The translations under genes were made by a program, and so were the position numbers. Under the pieces are notes generated by a model. That model worked only from the letters and a program-made list of their open reading frames with translations. It was not told where the DNA came from and ran no database searches. From Poriferisocius sp965200775 (GTDB lineage: Bacteria; Actinomycetota; Acidimicrobiia; Acidimicrobiales; Bin134), in contig OZ241383.1 of NCBI GenBank assembly GCA_965200775.1, forward strand, positions 1,178,001 to 1,242,000: a stretch of 64,000 nt of DNA, in the 5' to 3' direction. This document shows positions 33,450 through 42,455 of the stretch, piece by piece. Every line of letters begins with the position of its first letter. The first letter of the stretch is position 1.

Positions 33450-34610
33450 ATGGAGTTCACCCTCACCGACGAGCAGGAGTTGTTCCGCGACACCGTTCGC
33501 AACTGGGTCGAGAAGGAATGCCCCAAGGACGCCGCTCGCGACTACGAGGCTCAGGAGTTCGAGTACCCGTTCGAGCTGTGGGACAAGATGTCCGACGCCG
33601 GTTTCCACGCCATCGGACTCCCCCCCGAGCTGGGGGGCCAGGGCGGAGATGTCGTCACCCAGATGATCCTCACTCGGGAGTTGGCCCGCTCGCTGGCCGG
33701 ATTGACCTGGATTTTCGGCATCTCCTCGTTCTGCGCCAAGTCGATCAACAAGTTCGCTTCCGACGTGGCCCGTGAGGAGCTGATCCCCCAGCTGGCCGAG
33801 GGCAATCTGCGGGTGGCCATCGCCGTCACCGAGCCGTCGGGGGGCACAGATTTGATGGGGGCCATGCGCACCCGGGCCACCAAGGTGGACGGCGGGTGGA
33901 GCATCACGGGCCAGAAAATCTGGTCCACCGCGGCCCATGTGTCGGACTACCTGTTCCTCATGGCCCGCACTGAGGACATCCTGGACAAGCCGGCCATGGG
34001 CGTCACCCTGTTCCTGGTGAAGAACCCGTCGGAGGGTCTGGAGTGCCGCCAGATCCCCAAAGTGGGAATGAAGTCGGTGGGGTCATGCGAGGTGTTCCTC
34101 GACAATGTGTTCGTGCCCGACGAGTACGTGGTGGGCCAGCCCGGCCAGGGCTTTTACCAGATGCTTTCCACCCTGAACAACGAGCGGATCATGGTAGCCG
34201 CACTGTGTACCGGCATCATCGACGGCTGCATAGAGGAGACCATTTCCTACCTCATGGAGCGGGAGGCCTTCGGCAAGAAGATCGGCTCGTTCCAGGTGTG
34301 GCATCAGAACCTGGCCGACATGGCCATGATGCAAAAGCAGGCCGAACTGATGACCTACTACGCGGCGTGGAAGTCCGAGTCGGGCGAAGACTGCGGCCGG
34401 GAGGCCAACATGGCCAAGGTGGTGGCCTCGGAATACGCCGGCAAGTGCTCCGACATTGCCATTCAGGTGCTGGGAGGAATGGGCTACGCCCTGGAAACTC
34501 ACCCCCAGCGGTACTGGCGGGATAGCCGGCTTTACCGGATCGGCCCTATCACCAACGAGATGGCCCGCAACAGCATCGCTGAGACCTTCGGGCTGCCGCG
34601 GAGCTTCTGA
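33450..34610 (+). CDS. Acyl-CoA dehydrogenase
   Basis: FAD-dependent acyl-CoA dehydrogenase, 386 residues, introducing an alpha-beta double bond into an acyl-CoA. The three-domain order is seen: N-terminal helices (FTLTDEQELFRDTVRNWVEK), the middle beta-domain AVTEPSGGTDLMGAM, the flavin region ITGQKIWSTAAHVSD, and the C-terminal helices with REAFGKKIGSFQVWHQNLAD and QVLGGMGYALETHPQRYWRD. The candidate catalytic base lies in the region RDSRLYRIGPITNE. A strong AAGGAGAA precedes the ATG. The end of the gene is the first copy of a 41-bp tandem repeat. Confidence 0.93.
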   Translation: MEFTLTDEQELFRDTVRNWVEKECPKDAARDYEAQEFEYPFELWDKMSDAGFHAIGLPPELGGQGGDVVTQMILTRELARSLAGLTWIFGISSFCAKSINKFASDVAREELIPQLAEGNLRVAIAVTEPSGGTDLMGAMRTRATKVDGGWSITGQKIWSTAAHVSDYLFLMARTEDILDKPAMGVTLFLVKNPSEGLECRQIPKVGMKSVGSCEVFLDNVFVPDEYVVGQPGQGFYQMLSTLNNERIMVAALCTGIIDGCIEETISYLMEREAFGKKIGSFQVWHQNLADMAMMQKQAELMTYYAAWKSESGEDCGREANMAKVVASEYAGKCSDIAIQVLGGMGYALETHPQRYWRDSRLYRIGPITNEMARNSIAETFGLPRSF

Positions 34611-34691
34611 TGACTCCCGCAGCGACTTTTGGGCTGCCGCGGAGCTTCTGATGACTCCCGCAGCGACTTTTGGGCTGCCGCGGAGCTTCTG
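34590..34691. repeat. 41-bp perfect tandem repeat, 2.5 copies, covering the acyl-CoA dehydrogenase stop
   Basis: Copies at 34590-34630, 34631-34671 and a 20-nt partial at 34672-34691. Each starts GGGCTGCCGCGGAGCTTCTG, which encodes the last residues (GLPRSF) and the stop of the dehydrogenase. The two full copies are identical, so the expansion is recent. It fills the gap to the next gene. Confidence 0.95.
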
Positions 34692-34700
34692 AGCCGCTTG

Positions 34701-35495
34701 ATGCTCGATAACCGGGTAGCACTGGTCACCGGGGCGGGCCGGGGCATAGGTCTGGCGGTGGCCCTCCGGCTGGCCCGCGACGGGGCTGCGGTGGTGGTTA
34801 ACGACCTCGACGCAGACGTGGCCGCCGACACCGCAGCGGCCATATCGGGCGCGGGCGGGCAGGCGGTGGCCGCACCCGGGTCGGTGGTGGATCACGCTGC
34901 GGTGGCCTCCATGATGGAAGCGGCCCGCAACTCGTTCGGCAGGTTGGACATCCTGGTCAACAACGCAGGGATAACCGCCGACTCGATGGCCCACACCATG
35001 ACCGACGAGCAGTGGCACCTGGTGGTGGATGTGGTGCTGAACGGCACCTTCAACCTGTGTCGGGCCGCGGCCCCGCTGCTCAGGGGCAGCTGGGACGACC
35101 CCCCGGCTCACCACCGCAAGGTGGTCAACATGGCCTCCATCAACGGGATCTACGGCATCGCCGGCAATGCCAACTACTCGGCGGCCAAAGGAGGGGTGAT
35201 CGCTCTGACCAAGTCGCTGGCCCGGGAATGGGCCCGGCACCGGATAAACGTCAATGCGGTGGCACCTGGCTATATCGCCGGCACCCGGCTCACCGGAGCA
35301 CGCGACAACGACACCGGCCTGGGCATCCCCGAGGAGATCATCGAGCGCATCGAGGCTCAGATCCCCATCGGACGAGCCGGCACCCCCGAGGATGTGGCCG
35401 CGGCCTGCGCTTGGCTGGCCTCGCATGATTCCGACTACATAACCGGGCAGGTGATCGAACTGCACGGGGGCAAGGAGATGGTTGAGCTGTTATGA
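34701..35495 (+). CDS. Short-chain dehydrogenase/reductase
   Basis: NAD(P)-dependent SDR, 264 residues. Cofactor motif VALVTGAGRGIGLAVALRLA, NNAG in ILVNNAGITADSM, the serine region NMASINGIYG and catalytic Tyr-x3-Lys in NYSAAKGG. It ends SDYITGQVIELHGGKEM, as classical SDRs do. ATG at 34701 follows the tandem-repeat zone with no clear ribosome site; TTG three bases earlier is also possible. Probably a 3-hydroxyacyl-CoA or cyclic alcohol dehydrogenase in the operon. Confidence 0.9.
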   Translation: MLDNRVALVTGAGRGIGLAVALRLARDGAAVVVNDLDADVAADTAAAISGAGGQAVAAPGSVVDHAAVASMMEAARNSFGRLDILVNNAGITADSMAHTMTDEQWHLVVDVVLNGTFNLCRAAAPLLRGSWDDPPAHHRKVVNMASINGIYGIAGNANYSAAKGGVIALTKSLAREWARHRINVNAVAPGYIAGTRLTGARDNDTGLGIPEEIIERIEAQIPIGRAGTPEDVAAACAWLASHDSDYITGQVIELHGGKEMVELL

Positions 35496-35559
35496 ACACG
35501 AAGTTGGGAACCTGAAACATGGGCAAGAACCAAGCCGCGGTAAGGGCCGGTGATCCGAG

Positions 35560-36450
35560 ATGAGTGCTGAGAAACTGGTTTCGCTGCCGGAAGCGGCCGG
35601 GCTGGTGAGCGACGGCGACACCGTGGCCATCCAGAACATGGCCACCCAGGCGGCACCGATGGCGCTGGTGCGAGAACTGATCCGCCAGGGGCGGCGCGAC
35701 CTCGGCGTGGTGTGCCTGGTGGGCGGCATCCCGGTGGACTGGCTGGCCGCCGCAGGGGCCATGAACCGACTCATCGGCGCAGCGGTGTCGATGGAGCAGT
35801 TCGGGCTGTGCCAGCGCTATCGCAAAGCCGTGGAAGCGGGTGCCATCCGGGTGGAGGAACTGTCGGAGACGGCGCTGAACGCCCGGTTGGGTGCCGGGGC
35901 CCGAAACCTGCCCTTCCTCCCCACCCGGGGGCTGATCGGCACCGACCTGATCGACGTGAACGACAACCTGGTGATGCTCGACGATCCGTTTGGTGGGCCG
36001 TCGGTGGTGGCCTGTAGGGCGCTGGTACCCGACGTGGCCCTGGTTCACGCTCACAAGGCCGACCGGTTCGGCAACATCGGATACGAGCCCACCGCTCTGT
36101 GGCCCGATCTCGGCATCATGCCCAAGGTGGCCACAACCGTGATCGTCACCGCCGAGGAGATCGTGGACTCCGAGGTGTTGCGGGCCGACCCCGACCGCAC
36201 CGTTCTGCCTGGTTTCATGGTGGACGCTGTGGCCGAAGTGCCCTACGGCGCCCACCCCACCTCGTTCTACCCCCGCTACGGCTACGACACTGCGCTGCAC
36301 TTGGAGTGGACAAGAGCAGCCCGAGACGACGAGGCCACCGCCTCGTTCCTGGATGCCTACGTGACCGGCCCGGCCGACCACGACGCGTACCTGGAAGCAG
36401 TCGGTGGCCCGGAGCGGCTGGCCGCTGTTGCCAACTGGGAGGCGTCATGA
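35560..36450 (+). CDS. CoA-transferase family I alpha subunit, IpdA-like (cassette 1)
   Basis: Alpha subunit of a CoA-transferase-type enzyme, 296 residues. Text such as NLPFLPTRGLIGTDLID, PDVALVHAHKADRFGNIGYE and the tail FLDAYVTGPADHDAYLEAVGG follows mycobacterial IpdA, which with IpdB hydrolyses the last ring of a steroid-derived CoA ester. The stop overlaps the beta-subunit ATG (ATGA). The IpdA resemblance is from memory of the family, and a true CoA-transferase on another acid cannot be excluded. A related but diverged cassette lies at 47.2-48.9 kb. Confidence 0.85.
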   Translation: MSAEKLVSLPEAAGLVSDGDTVAIQNMATQAAPMALVRELIRQGRRDLGVVCLVGGIPVDWLAAAGAMNRLIGAAVSMEQFGLCQRYRKAVEAGAIRVEELSETALNARLGAGARNLPFLPTRGLIGTDLIDVNDNLVMLDDPFGGPSVVACRALVPDVALVHAHKADRFGNIGYEPTALWPDLGIMPKVATTVIVTAEEIVDSEVLRADPDRTVLPGFMVDAVAEVPYGAHPTSFYPRYGYDTALHLEWTRAARDDEATASFLDAYVTGPADHDAYLEAVGGPERLAAVANWEAS

Positions 36451-37265
36451 CCGACTGGCAGAACAGCCCTCCGGCTGATGATTGGACCATCGACGAGCTG
36501 ATGATCACCAGGCTGGCCGACTGTTTCACCGACGGCGACCAGGCGTGCAACGGCATGGCGTCTTTCGTGCCGGTGAGCGCCTTCTGGCTGGCCCGGCTCA
36601 CCCACGCTCCCGATCTTGTGTGGCTGGCAGGGGCGGTGGGGCTGGAACCCCGTCCCGACCGGGTGCCGGCCTCCACCCTGGAGGCTCCGCTGTGGCGGGA
36701 CTCCATCATGTACGTGGAGCAGTACGGCGACTTCTGGAACATTGCGCTGAACGGACGGTGGCTGACCAAGTTTTGTGTGGGGGCTGCCCAGCTCGACCGC
36801 TACGGCAACGGAAACAACTCGGTGATCGGGTCCGATTACCACGCTCCCCGGGTGCGCCTGCCCGGAACCGCCGGGTTGGGCGACATGGGCTCCATCGGCA
36901 AGCGGCTCTACTACTGGAACCCCAACCACAATCCCCGCTCCCTGGTGGAGAAGGTGGATTTCGTGTCGTGCGCCGGCTACCTGGGCGGCGGCTCGCAGCG
37001 CACCGACGCCGGGCTGGAGGGCGGCCCTGAGCTGGTCATCACCAACCTGTGCGTATTGGACTTCCACCCCGAAACCCGCCACATGCAGGTGGCGTCGCTT
37101 CACCCCGGTGTGACGTTCGAGCAGGTGCAGGAGGCCACCGGCTTCGAGCTGCCCGCCCCGGACGGCCCGATCTCCACCACCACGGTTCCCACCGTTGAGC
37201 AGGTGCGGTTGATCCGTGACGTGATCGACCCCGACGGCATGAGGCGCAGGGAGTTCGGGCGGTGA
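36447..37265 (+). CDS. CoA-transferase family I beta subunit, IpdB-like (cassette 1)
   Basis: A 272-residue beta subunit. It has WTIDELMITRLADCFTDGDQ at the start, FCVGAAQLDRYGNGNNSVIG in the middle and ITNLCVLDFHPETRHMQVAS and LHPGVTFEQVQEATGFELP near the end, the standard beta-subunit pattern. The usual N-terminal catalytic glutamate of CoA-transferases is not evident, as in IpdB-type hydrolases. The ATG overlaps the alpha-subunit stop, and its own stop overlaps the next GTG (GTGA), so expression is coupled. Confidence 0.85.
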   Translation: MTDWQNSPPADDWTIDELMITRLADCFTDGDQACNGMASFVPVSAFWLARLTHAPDLVWLAGAVGLEPRPDRVPASTLEAPLWRDSIMYVEQYGDFWNIALNGRWLTKFCVGAAQLDRYGNGNNSVIGSDYHAPRVRLPGTAGLGDMGSIGKRLYYWNPNHNPRSLVEKVDFVSCAGYLGGGSQRTDAGLEGGPELVITNLCVLDFHPETRHMQVASLHPGVTFEQVQEATGFELPAPDGPISTTTVPTVEQVRLIRDVIDPDGMRRREFGR

Positions 37266-38368
37266 GAGACCTGGCCATTGGGGTTCCGGGCCAGATCATG
37301 CCCCCGGCCAACCGGGCGGTGGAGCTGGGCCGGCGAGCGGAGGCCGACGGCTTCGACGCATTGTGGTGGCCGTGTCACCTGATGGGCTGGCACCCCGACT
37401 CGATATGGACCCCGGACATGAGCCCTCTGGCCGAGGTGCAGCCCAGCTCCCACGTGTACTTCGACCCGCTGCTGATGATGAGCGCTGTGGGATCCCAGAC
37501 CGAGAAGATCAAGGTGGGAGCGGTGGTCACCGACCTGATCCGCCGCAACCCGTCGATGGTGGCCAACATGGCCCTCACTCTCGATCACGTCACCGGCGGG
37601 CGGGCCATCCTGGGCCTGGGATCGGGCGAGCGGATGAACGTGACCCCCTACGGCATGAGCTTCGACCGTCCGGTGGGCCGGCTCGAAGAGGGCATCGAGA
37701 TCATCCGGGCGCTGTGGGACGCCGACGGACCTATCAACTACGAGGGGAAGTTCCACAGGCTGGAGAACGCTGTGCTGGGCCTGTCCCCCTACGGGGAAAC
37801 TCCCCCGCCGATCTGGACCGCGGCTCACGGCCCCCGGATGCTGCGGCTCACCGGGCGGCTGGCCGACGGTTGGTTGCCCACCAAGATGGCCCCTGAGGTG
37901 TACGCCGATTCGCTGGCCAGCATCCGCCAGGCGTCGGTGGAAGCGGGCCGAAGCGCCGATGCGGTCACCCCCGGACTTCTGGCCTACGTGCTGGCCGCTC
38001 CCGACGAGGCCACCCTGCGCCGGATGCAGGAAGCGCCGCTGCTGCGGGCGATCATGGTCATGCTGCCCCCGGAGATCTTCCACCAACTAGGGGTGGAACC
38101 GCCCGAGGGATTTCACCATCTGATCCCCGCGTCGGTGCCCCGGGCCCAGGCGGAGGCCATCATCGACGGCATCCCCCCCAAGGTCGTGGACTACTACTGC
38201 TTCTGTGGCACCCCCGAACAGATCGCCGATGAAGTCCGCACCTACTACGACGCCGGCCTGCGCCATCTCATCATGTGGAACGTGACAGCGTTCGGAGACC
38301 CCGAGCTGGCCGGATGGTCGTTCCGGGCCATGCGAGAGGTCAAGGACATCCTGCGAGCCGACTCATGA
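37262..38368 (+). CDS. LLM-class F420-dependent oxidoreductase (second copy)
   Basis: A 368-residue luciferase-like TIM-barrel enzyme, GTG start overlapping the preceding stop. Segments include EADGFDALWWPCHLMGWHPD, LTLDHVTGGRAILGLGSGER, ALWDADGPINYEGKFHRLEN and PPPIWTAAHGPRMLRLTGRL. The HLMGWHP and GSGERMN segments resemble F420-dependent hydride-transfer enzymes such as the glucose-6-phosphate dehydrogenase/Mer group. It is translationally coupled to the IpdAB-like genes, suggesting a redox step on the same substrate. Confidence 0.87.
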   Translation: MRDLAIGVPGQIMPPANRAVELGRRAEADGFDALWWPCHLMGWHPDSIWTPDMSPLAEVQPSSHVYFDPLLMMSAVGSQTEKIKVGAVVTDLIRRNPSMVANMALTLDHVTGGRAILGLGSGERMNVTPYGMSFDRPVGRLEEGIEIIRALWDADGPINYEGKFHRLENAVLGLSPYGETPPPIWTAAHGPRMLRLTGRLADGWLPTKMAPEVYADSLASIRQASVEAGRSADAVTPGLLAYVLAAPDEATLRRMQEAPLLRAIMVMLPPEIFHQLGVEPPEGFHHLIPASVPRAQAEAIIDGIPPKVVDYYCFCGTPEQIADEVRTYYDAGLRHLIMWNVTAFGDPELAGWSFRAMREVKDILRADS

Positions 38369-38757
38369 CCATGCCAGAGACGTCCCGAACCCCGCTGGAA
38401 ACGGTGGAGGGATACTTCGCAGCCCTCAACGCCGAGGACTGGGACTTGATGGCCTCGGTGCTTCACCCCGACATCGACCTGGTGCCTACAGGGTCCCGCC
38501 CCCGAACCGGTTCCGACGCCTGCATCGCGTTCTTTCAGAAGGTGTTCGAGCGGTTTCCGGTTCACGACGACGGGCCCACCCGGTTCATCTGCGACGGCAA
38601 CACCGTGGTGGTGGAGATCGCCTTCACCGGCGCCACCCCCGACGGACTCCAAGTGGCGTTCGACGCCGTGGACGTGTTCGACGTGGTCAACGGCCGGATC
38701 ACCCGCTTGTCCCAGTGGTTCGACACCGCCGCCCTCGCCGCCCAGCTACAAACCTGA
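38365..38757 (+). CDS. SnoaL/NTF2-like fold protein
   Basis: A 130-residue NTF2-like protein: TVEGYFAALNAEDWDLMASV, HPDIDLVPTG, TVVVEIAFTGATPDG and FDVVNGRITRLSQWFDTAAL form the cone-shaped barrel typical of SnoaL cyclases, ketosteroid isomerase relatives and limonene epoxide hydrolases. The ATG overlaps the LLM stop (ATGA). Last gene of the long operon. An isomerase or hydratase role is possible; catalytic residues are not certain. Confidence 0.82.
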   Translation: MTMPETSRTPLETVEGYFAALNAEDWDLMASVLHPDIDLVPTGSRPRTGSDACIAFFQKVFERFPVHDDGPTRFICDGNTVVVEIAFTGATPDGLQVAFDAVDVFDVVNGRITRLSQWFDTAALAAQLQT

Positions 38758-38793
38758 CCACCGTTTGTTGGTCAGGGATCAGACCCTCCAGCT

Positions 38794-39213
38794 TTAGGGG
38801 AACACCCGGAACGCTTTGCGCTTTCCAGTGCCGTAGCGATACACCCGAAAGTCCCGATCGAGCGACACAGCATCATTGATCCCCAACCGCTCCATGATCG
38901 CCCAGCATGTACGGTCGGCCAACGAAAAACCCTGATCGGGAAACGCCCGACCGATGGCGGTGGCCACTTCCAGGTCTGCCAGCAAGGAAACCTCAATTCT
39001 GGCTATGCCCCGCCTGATCGCCGTTACGTAATCATCGGCACCGCGCCAGCCGAAGCGCCTGTTGAGCAGACTCCACGTCTCCTGGAGAATGTGGTCGCTT
39101 GTAGCCAGGTTACCTTGCCGTTCTTCGAGCGCTTGGTGGACACGATGGTGGTCAACCTCCGATACGTCGGCAAGGGCCACCCAACCCGATGTGTCAACGA
39201 ATGCGTCAGTCAC
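38794..39213 (-). CDS. vapC: VapC-family PIN-domain toxin (second pair)
   Basis: A 139-residue PIN-domain RNase toxin: AFVDTSGWVALAD (Asp7), HILQETWSLLN (Glu), FSLADRTCWAIM (Asp) and DAVSLDRDFRVY (Asp). Its start overlaps the antitoxin gene by 8 nt. It lies between two plus-strand catabolic genes, on the opposite strand to both. Confidence 0.9.
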   Translation of the reverse strand: MTDAFVDTSGWVALADVSEVDHHRVHQALEERQGNLATSDHILQETWSLLNRRFGWRGADDYVTAIRRGIARIEVSLLADLEVATAIGRAFPDQGFSLADRTCWAIMERLGINDAVSLDRDFRVYRYGTGKRKAFRVFP

Positions 39214-39463
39214 GCTCAGTCCGACCGGCCAAATCCCACTCGATTGCTTCCTCGATAAGGTCCCGGCCGTTGTCGGCCATGCTGAACGGCTCAGGGCTCT
39301 GGAACATTCCGCTCACGTCGTTGATCGAGGCCTGCGGCTGGGTTGACTCGAGTTCTCGTTCACACAATCGCTTGATCCATTCGGTGAAGCTGATTCCCTG
39401 TTCGGCAGCCCGAGCCTTCGCCTTGGAGTGGATCTGATCGGGGAGCGTTATGACCGTTCGCAT
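39206..39463 (-). CDS. vapB: Ribbon-helix-helix antitoxin (VapB type)
   Basis: An 85-residue antitoxin. The start MRTVITLPDQIHSKAKARAA is a CopG/Arc-like ribbon-helix-helix DNA-binding domain, followed by GISFTEWIKRLCERELEST. The C-terminal tail FSMADNGRDLIEEAIEWDLA should bind the toxin. Expected to autorepress the pair. It is divergent from the KstD-like gene with only 24 nt between starts, so its repression could affect that gene too. Confidence 0.87.
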   Translation of the reverse strand: MRTVITLPDQIHSKAKARAAEQGISFTEWIKRLCERELESTQPQASINDVSGMFQSPEPFSMADNGRDLIEEAIEWDLAGRTERD

Positions 39464-39487
39464 GGCAGCATGATATCAATAGTCAAC

Positions 39488-41044
39488 ATGGATTCGGTTG
39501 TGGTTGTGGGTTCGGGGGCGGCCGGACTCACCGCAGCGCTGGCAGCGGCCACAAGCGGGGCCGAAGTTACGGTCGTGGAGCGGGCACCGGTGCTGGGCGG
39601 GACCACCGCCCTGTCGGGTGGGCTGGCCTGGATGCCGGCCAACTCCCACATGGCTGCCGAGGGGGTGGACGACTCCCCCGCCGAGGCCCACCAGTATATG
39701 AAGGCCCTGAGGCTCGGCGATGTGGACGACGACTTGGTGGCTTACTTCGTGGAACAGTCCGCAGGAGTGGCCGACTGGCTGGAGACTTCCACCTCGCTTC
39801 GATGGCAGACCGTCCCCTACCCCGATTACCACCCCGAGTTACCCGGCGGGAAGCCCGGCCATCGCCCTCTGGAACCTCAGCCCTGCGAGGTGTCACCCGA
39901 GCTGGACCGCCGTATCCGCACCGCTCCCAACGTGACCGCTCCCATCACCTACCGGGAGCTGGCCACCGGCGATTTCGACCGGGCCGAGGTGGCCGGGCGA
40001 GCCGAACGGGGCGTCATCACCATGGGGCGATCCCTTATCGCATCTCTGGTGGAAGCGGCTGAGGACGCCGGGGTGGTTGTCCGCACCGAAACCGGAGTGG
40101 ATGGCCTCATTCAGACCGGGGGCGAGGTCGCCGGTGTGCGGGCCGGAACCGAGGAAATATTGGGCCGAGTCATTCTGGCTTCGGGTGGTTTCGAGCGAGA
40201 CCCGGCCCTGGTGCAGACCTTTCTGGCCGGGCCAATGACCGGCCCGGTGGGCGCTCCGGGCATGGACGGCACCGCGTTGCGCCTGGCTCTGGTCGCCGGG
40301 GCCGAGCTGGGCAACATGGCCGAGGCGTGGTGGTGCCCAGCGATGACCGTGCCGGGAGAGGCCATCGACGGCGAGCCCTTCCACCGCCTGGTGCTCACCG
40401 AGCGAGCCCGCCCAGGTTCGCTGATGGTCAACTCCCTGGGTCGGCGGTTCGTGAACGAGGCCCGCAACTACAACGATGCGGGCCGGGCCATGCACGGCTT
40501 CGATGCCACCGGTTTCCGGTATCCCACGGCCACCGCATGGCTGGTGTTCGACGCCGGCTACCGCCGCCGCTACCACTTGAGCCCGTTACGTCGCCACGAT
40601 CCCGACCCGCCGTGGCTACACCGGGGCGACAGCCTGGCCGATCTGGCCGACGCCATCGAAGTGGACGGCGACGAGCTGGCTGGCTCGGTAGGCCGGTTCA
40701 ACCGGTTGGTATCAACCGGTCACGACGCCGACTTCGGCAGGGGCCGGTCGGCCTACGACCGTTTCGTCGGCGACCCCTCCGCTCCCCACCCCACCCTCGG
40801 ACCGGTGGACGAGCCGCCGTTCTACGCCGTCCGCATCCATCCCGGGTGCCTGGGGACCAAGGGCGGCCCCCGTACCGACTTCTCGGGCCGGGTGCGCCAC
40901 CAAAGCGGCCAACCGCTCGAGGGCCTCTACGCGGTGGGCAACGCTGCCGCCAGCCCGTTCGGCCACGCATATCCCGGAGCGGGCGGCACCATCGGTCCTC
41001 TCCTGGTGTCCGCTCACGCCGCGGGATGTCACGCCGCCCGGTGA
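39488..41044 (+). CDS. KstD-like FAD-dependent dehydrogenase (3-oxosteroid 1-dehydrogenase / FrdA family)
   Basis: A 518-residue flavoprotein. The Rossmann motif VVVVGSGAAGLTAALAAATS is followed by the KstD-type signature LGGTTALSGGLAWMPANSHM. The C-terminal HAYPGAGGTIGPLL keeps the Y-P-G-x-G in which KstD has a catalytic tyrosine and glycine. The length is close to known KstDs (about 510). GVITMGRSLIASL and PGSLMVNSLGRRFVNEARNY are typical of the FrdA/KstD superfamily. The start taken is MDSVVVVGSG; an in-frame ATG 18 nt upstream is possible. It may desaturate a cyclic ketone in the local pathway; steroid specificity is inferred. Confidence 0.85.
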   Translation: MDSVVVVGSGAAGLTAALAAATSGAEVTVVERAPVLGGTTALSGGLAWMPANSHMAAEGVDDSPAEAHQYMKALRLGDVDDDLVAYFVEQSAGVADWLETSTSLRWQTVPYPDYHPELPGGKPGHRPLEPQPCEVSPELDRRIRTAPNVTAPITYRELATGDFDRAEVAGRAERGVITMGRSLIASLVEAAEDAGVVVRTETGVDGLIQTGGEVAGVRAGTEEILGRVILASGGFERDPALVQTFLAGPMTGPVGAPGMDGTALRLALVAGAELGNMAEAWWCPAMTVPGEAIDGEPFHRLVLTERARPGSLMVNSLGRRFVNEARNYNDAGRAMHGFDATGFRYPTATAWLVFDAGYRRRYHLSPLRRHDPDPPWLHRGDSLADLADAIEVDGDELAGSVGRFNRLVSTGHDADFGRGRSAYDRFVGDPSAPHPTLGPVDEPPFYAVRIHPGCLGTKGGPRTDFSGRVRHQSGQPLEGLYAVGNAAASPFGHAYPGAGGTIGPLLVSAHAAGCHAAR

Positions 41045-41072
41045 CCTGCCCGGCGTAGATTTGGTGCCGCGA

Positions 41073-42248
41073 TCATCGCAGGTCGTAGCCCAGCTCGAAC
41101 TTCTCCACCGATTTGGAGAACACGATGGCGTCGTACTCCGGCTCGGATGCCGGCCGCAGGTTGGTGATCCGAGCGGTCAGCTCCTCGAGTACGAGACGCA
41201 CCGTGAGCCGGGCGAAGTGAGCGCCGAGGCAGAAATGGGTGCCGAACCCGAAGGAGACGTGGGGGTTGGGGTCGCGATCGATCAGCACCTCGTCGGGACG
41301 CTCGAACACAGCCTCATCCCGGTTGGCCGACGGGTACAGCAGGGCCAGCCGGGCACCGGTGGCAACCGGAAACCCGTTGATCTCGGTGTCCACCACCGCA
41401 GTGCGGAACATGTTGTTGAGCGGGGTTATCCACCGGATGAGCTCCTCAACCGCTCTCGGTATGCGGGAGGGGTCCTCGGCCAGCGCCTCCCATAGGTCGT
41501 TTCGCTCGGAGAAGAAGATCAACGACCGAGCGATGGTGGTTCGGGTGGTGTCAGCCGAGCCGGGGACGATCACCCCCAGTTCGGAAGTGATGTGCTCTTC
41601 GCTCAACGGACACCCGTCGAGTTCGGCGTTGGCCCAGCGCGACAGCAAGTCATCGGCGGGGCAGCCCCGGCGGGCCGGCACCGTTTCCATGGTGAGAGCC
41701 GCCATCTCACCTATCGCTCGTATGGCGTCGGAAAACTGGCCCGGATTGGTAGCAAAAGTGTCAATCCGCATCAGGCGCTCCGACCACGACCGCACGTCAC
41801 GCCAGTGGCTATCGGGCCACCCGATGAGGCGGCACCCGAACAAGCCCGGCACCTTGGCGGCCAGCGTGTCGATCACCTCGAATCGGTCGGTAATCCCGAG
41901 ACCGGCCTGATCCAGGCAGAGCTGGACGATCTCCCGCACCCACGGCTCCTGCTTCGACACCGCCTTGGGGGTGAACATGTCGGATACCAGCTTGCGCTGG
42001 GCACCGTGCTCCGGGTCGTCCTTGACCAGCATGGAGACCTCTTCGGGTGTCCAGATCGACCGGTACCCCTGGCTGTTCACGAACTCGTCGGAACGGCGCT
42101 CGACATCGCGAAGGTGGTCGTACCGGGAAACGCACACGAAGCCGTTGCGGTCTGCATAGAAGGGCTCGTTCTCGCGCATCCACCGGTACGCCGGATGGGG
42201 GTCCCCCACATGGAATGCCGGATCGATGATGTCAACGTCAGGTCGCAC
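41073..42248 (-). CDS. Cytochrome P450
   Basis: Soluble bacterial P450 monooxygenase, 391 residues. Heme loop FGFGTHFCLGAH with Cys340 as axial ligand; K-helix EELIRW (E-x-x-R); I-helix PGSADTTRTT in place of the common AGxDTT, so the oxygen-activating threonine pair is kept. It resembles the CYP125/CYP142-like actinobacterial group in general layout, but subfamily assignment needs alignment. It is divergent from the acyl-CoA ligase at 42456. Three short tandem repeats lie just upstream of its start. No ferredoxin gene is near. Confidence 0.92.
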   Translation of the reverse strand: MRPDVDIIDPAFHVGDPHPAYRWMRENEPFYADRNGFVCVSRYDHLRDVERRSDEFVNSQGYRSIWTPEEVSMLVKDDPEHGAQRKLVSDMFTPKAVSKQEPWVREIVQLCLDQAGLGITDRFEVIDTLAAKVPGLFGCRLIGWPDSHWRDVRSWSERLMRIDTFATNPGQFSDAIRAIGEMAALTMETVPARRGCPADDLLSRWANAELDGCPLSEEHITSELGVIVPGSADTTRTTIARSLIFFSERNDLWEALAEDPSRIPRAVEELIRWITPLNNMFRTAVVDTEINGFPVATGARLALLYPSANRDEAVFERPDEVLIDRDPNPHVSFGFGTHFCLGAHFARLTVRLVLEELTARITNLRPASEPEYDAIVFSKSVEKFELGYDLR

Positions 42249-42258
42249 GACCTACCTC

Positions 42259-42298
42259 CAAACTATGTTCCGCAAACTACGTTCCGAACTGCGTTCCG
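42259..42298. repeat. Three 12-14-bp tandem repeats upstream of a P450 start
   Basis: CAAACTATGTTCCG, CAAACTACGTTCCG and AACTGCGTTCCG in direct succession, starting 11 nt from the P450 start codon in the 207-nt divergent gap. Possibly a regulator-binding array, possibly slippage. Confidence 0.6.
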
Positions 42299-42455
42299 CC
42301 GCCACGATGGTCGGATTCCTGCCGACGGTTGCGCCAAGTGCCTCGACCATGCCCCCACTGTAGGCAACAGGGGCGGCCCAACCGGTCCAGGTTGGGGCAG
42401 GTGTTGGGGGAGGATCGAAAAGCGCACCGGCGGACAAGTGCGCGAAGCTACCGGG

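Noticed and set aside
34590..34691. Phage or element attachment site
   Set aside because: The repeat is tandem with no integrase or element between copies; slippage explains it.
41592..42455. 864-nt in-frame extension upstream of acyl-CoA ligase 1
   Set aside because: It lies inside the P450 gene on the opposite strand and has no family similarity; the ligase N-terminus fits the ATG at 42456.
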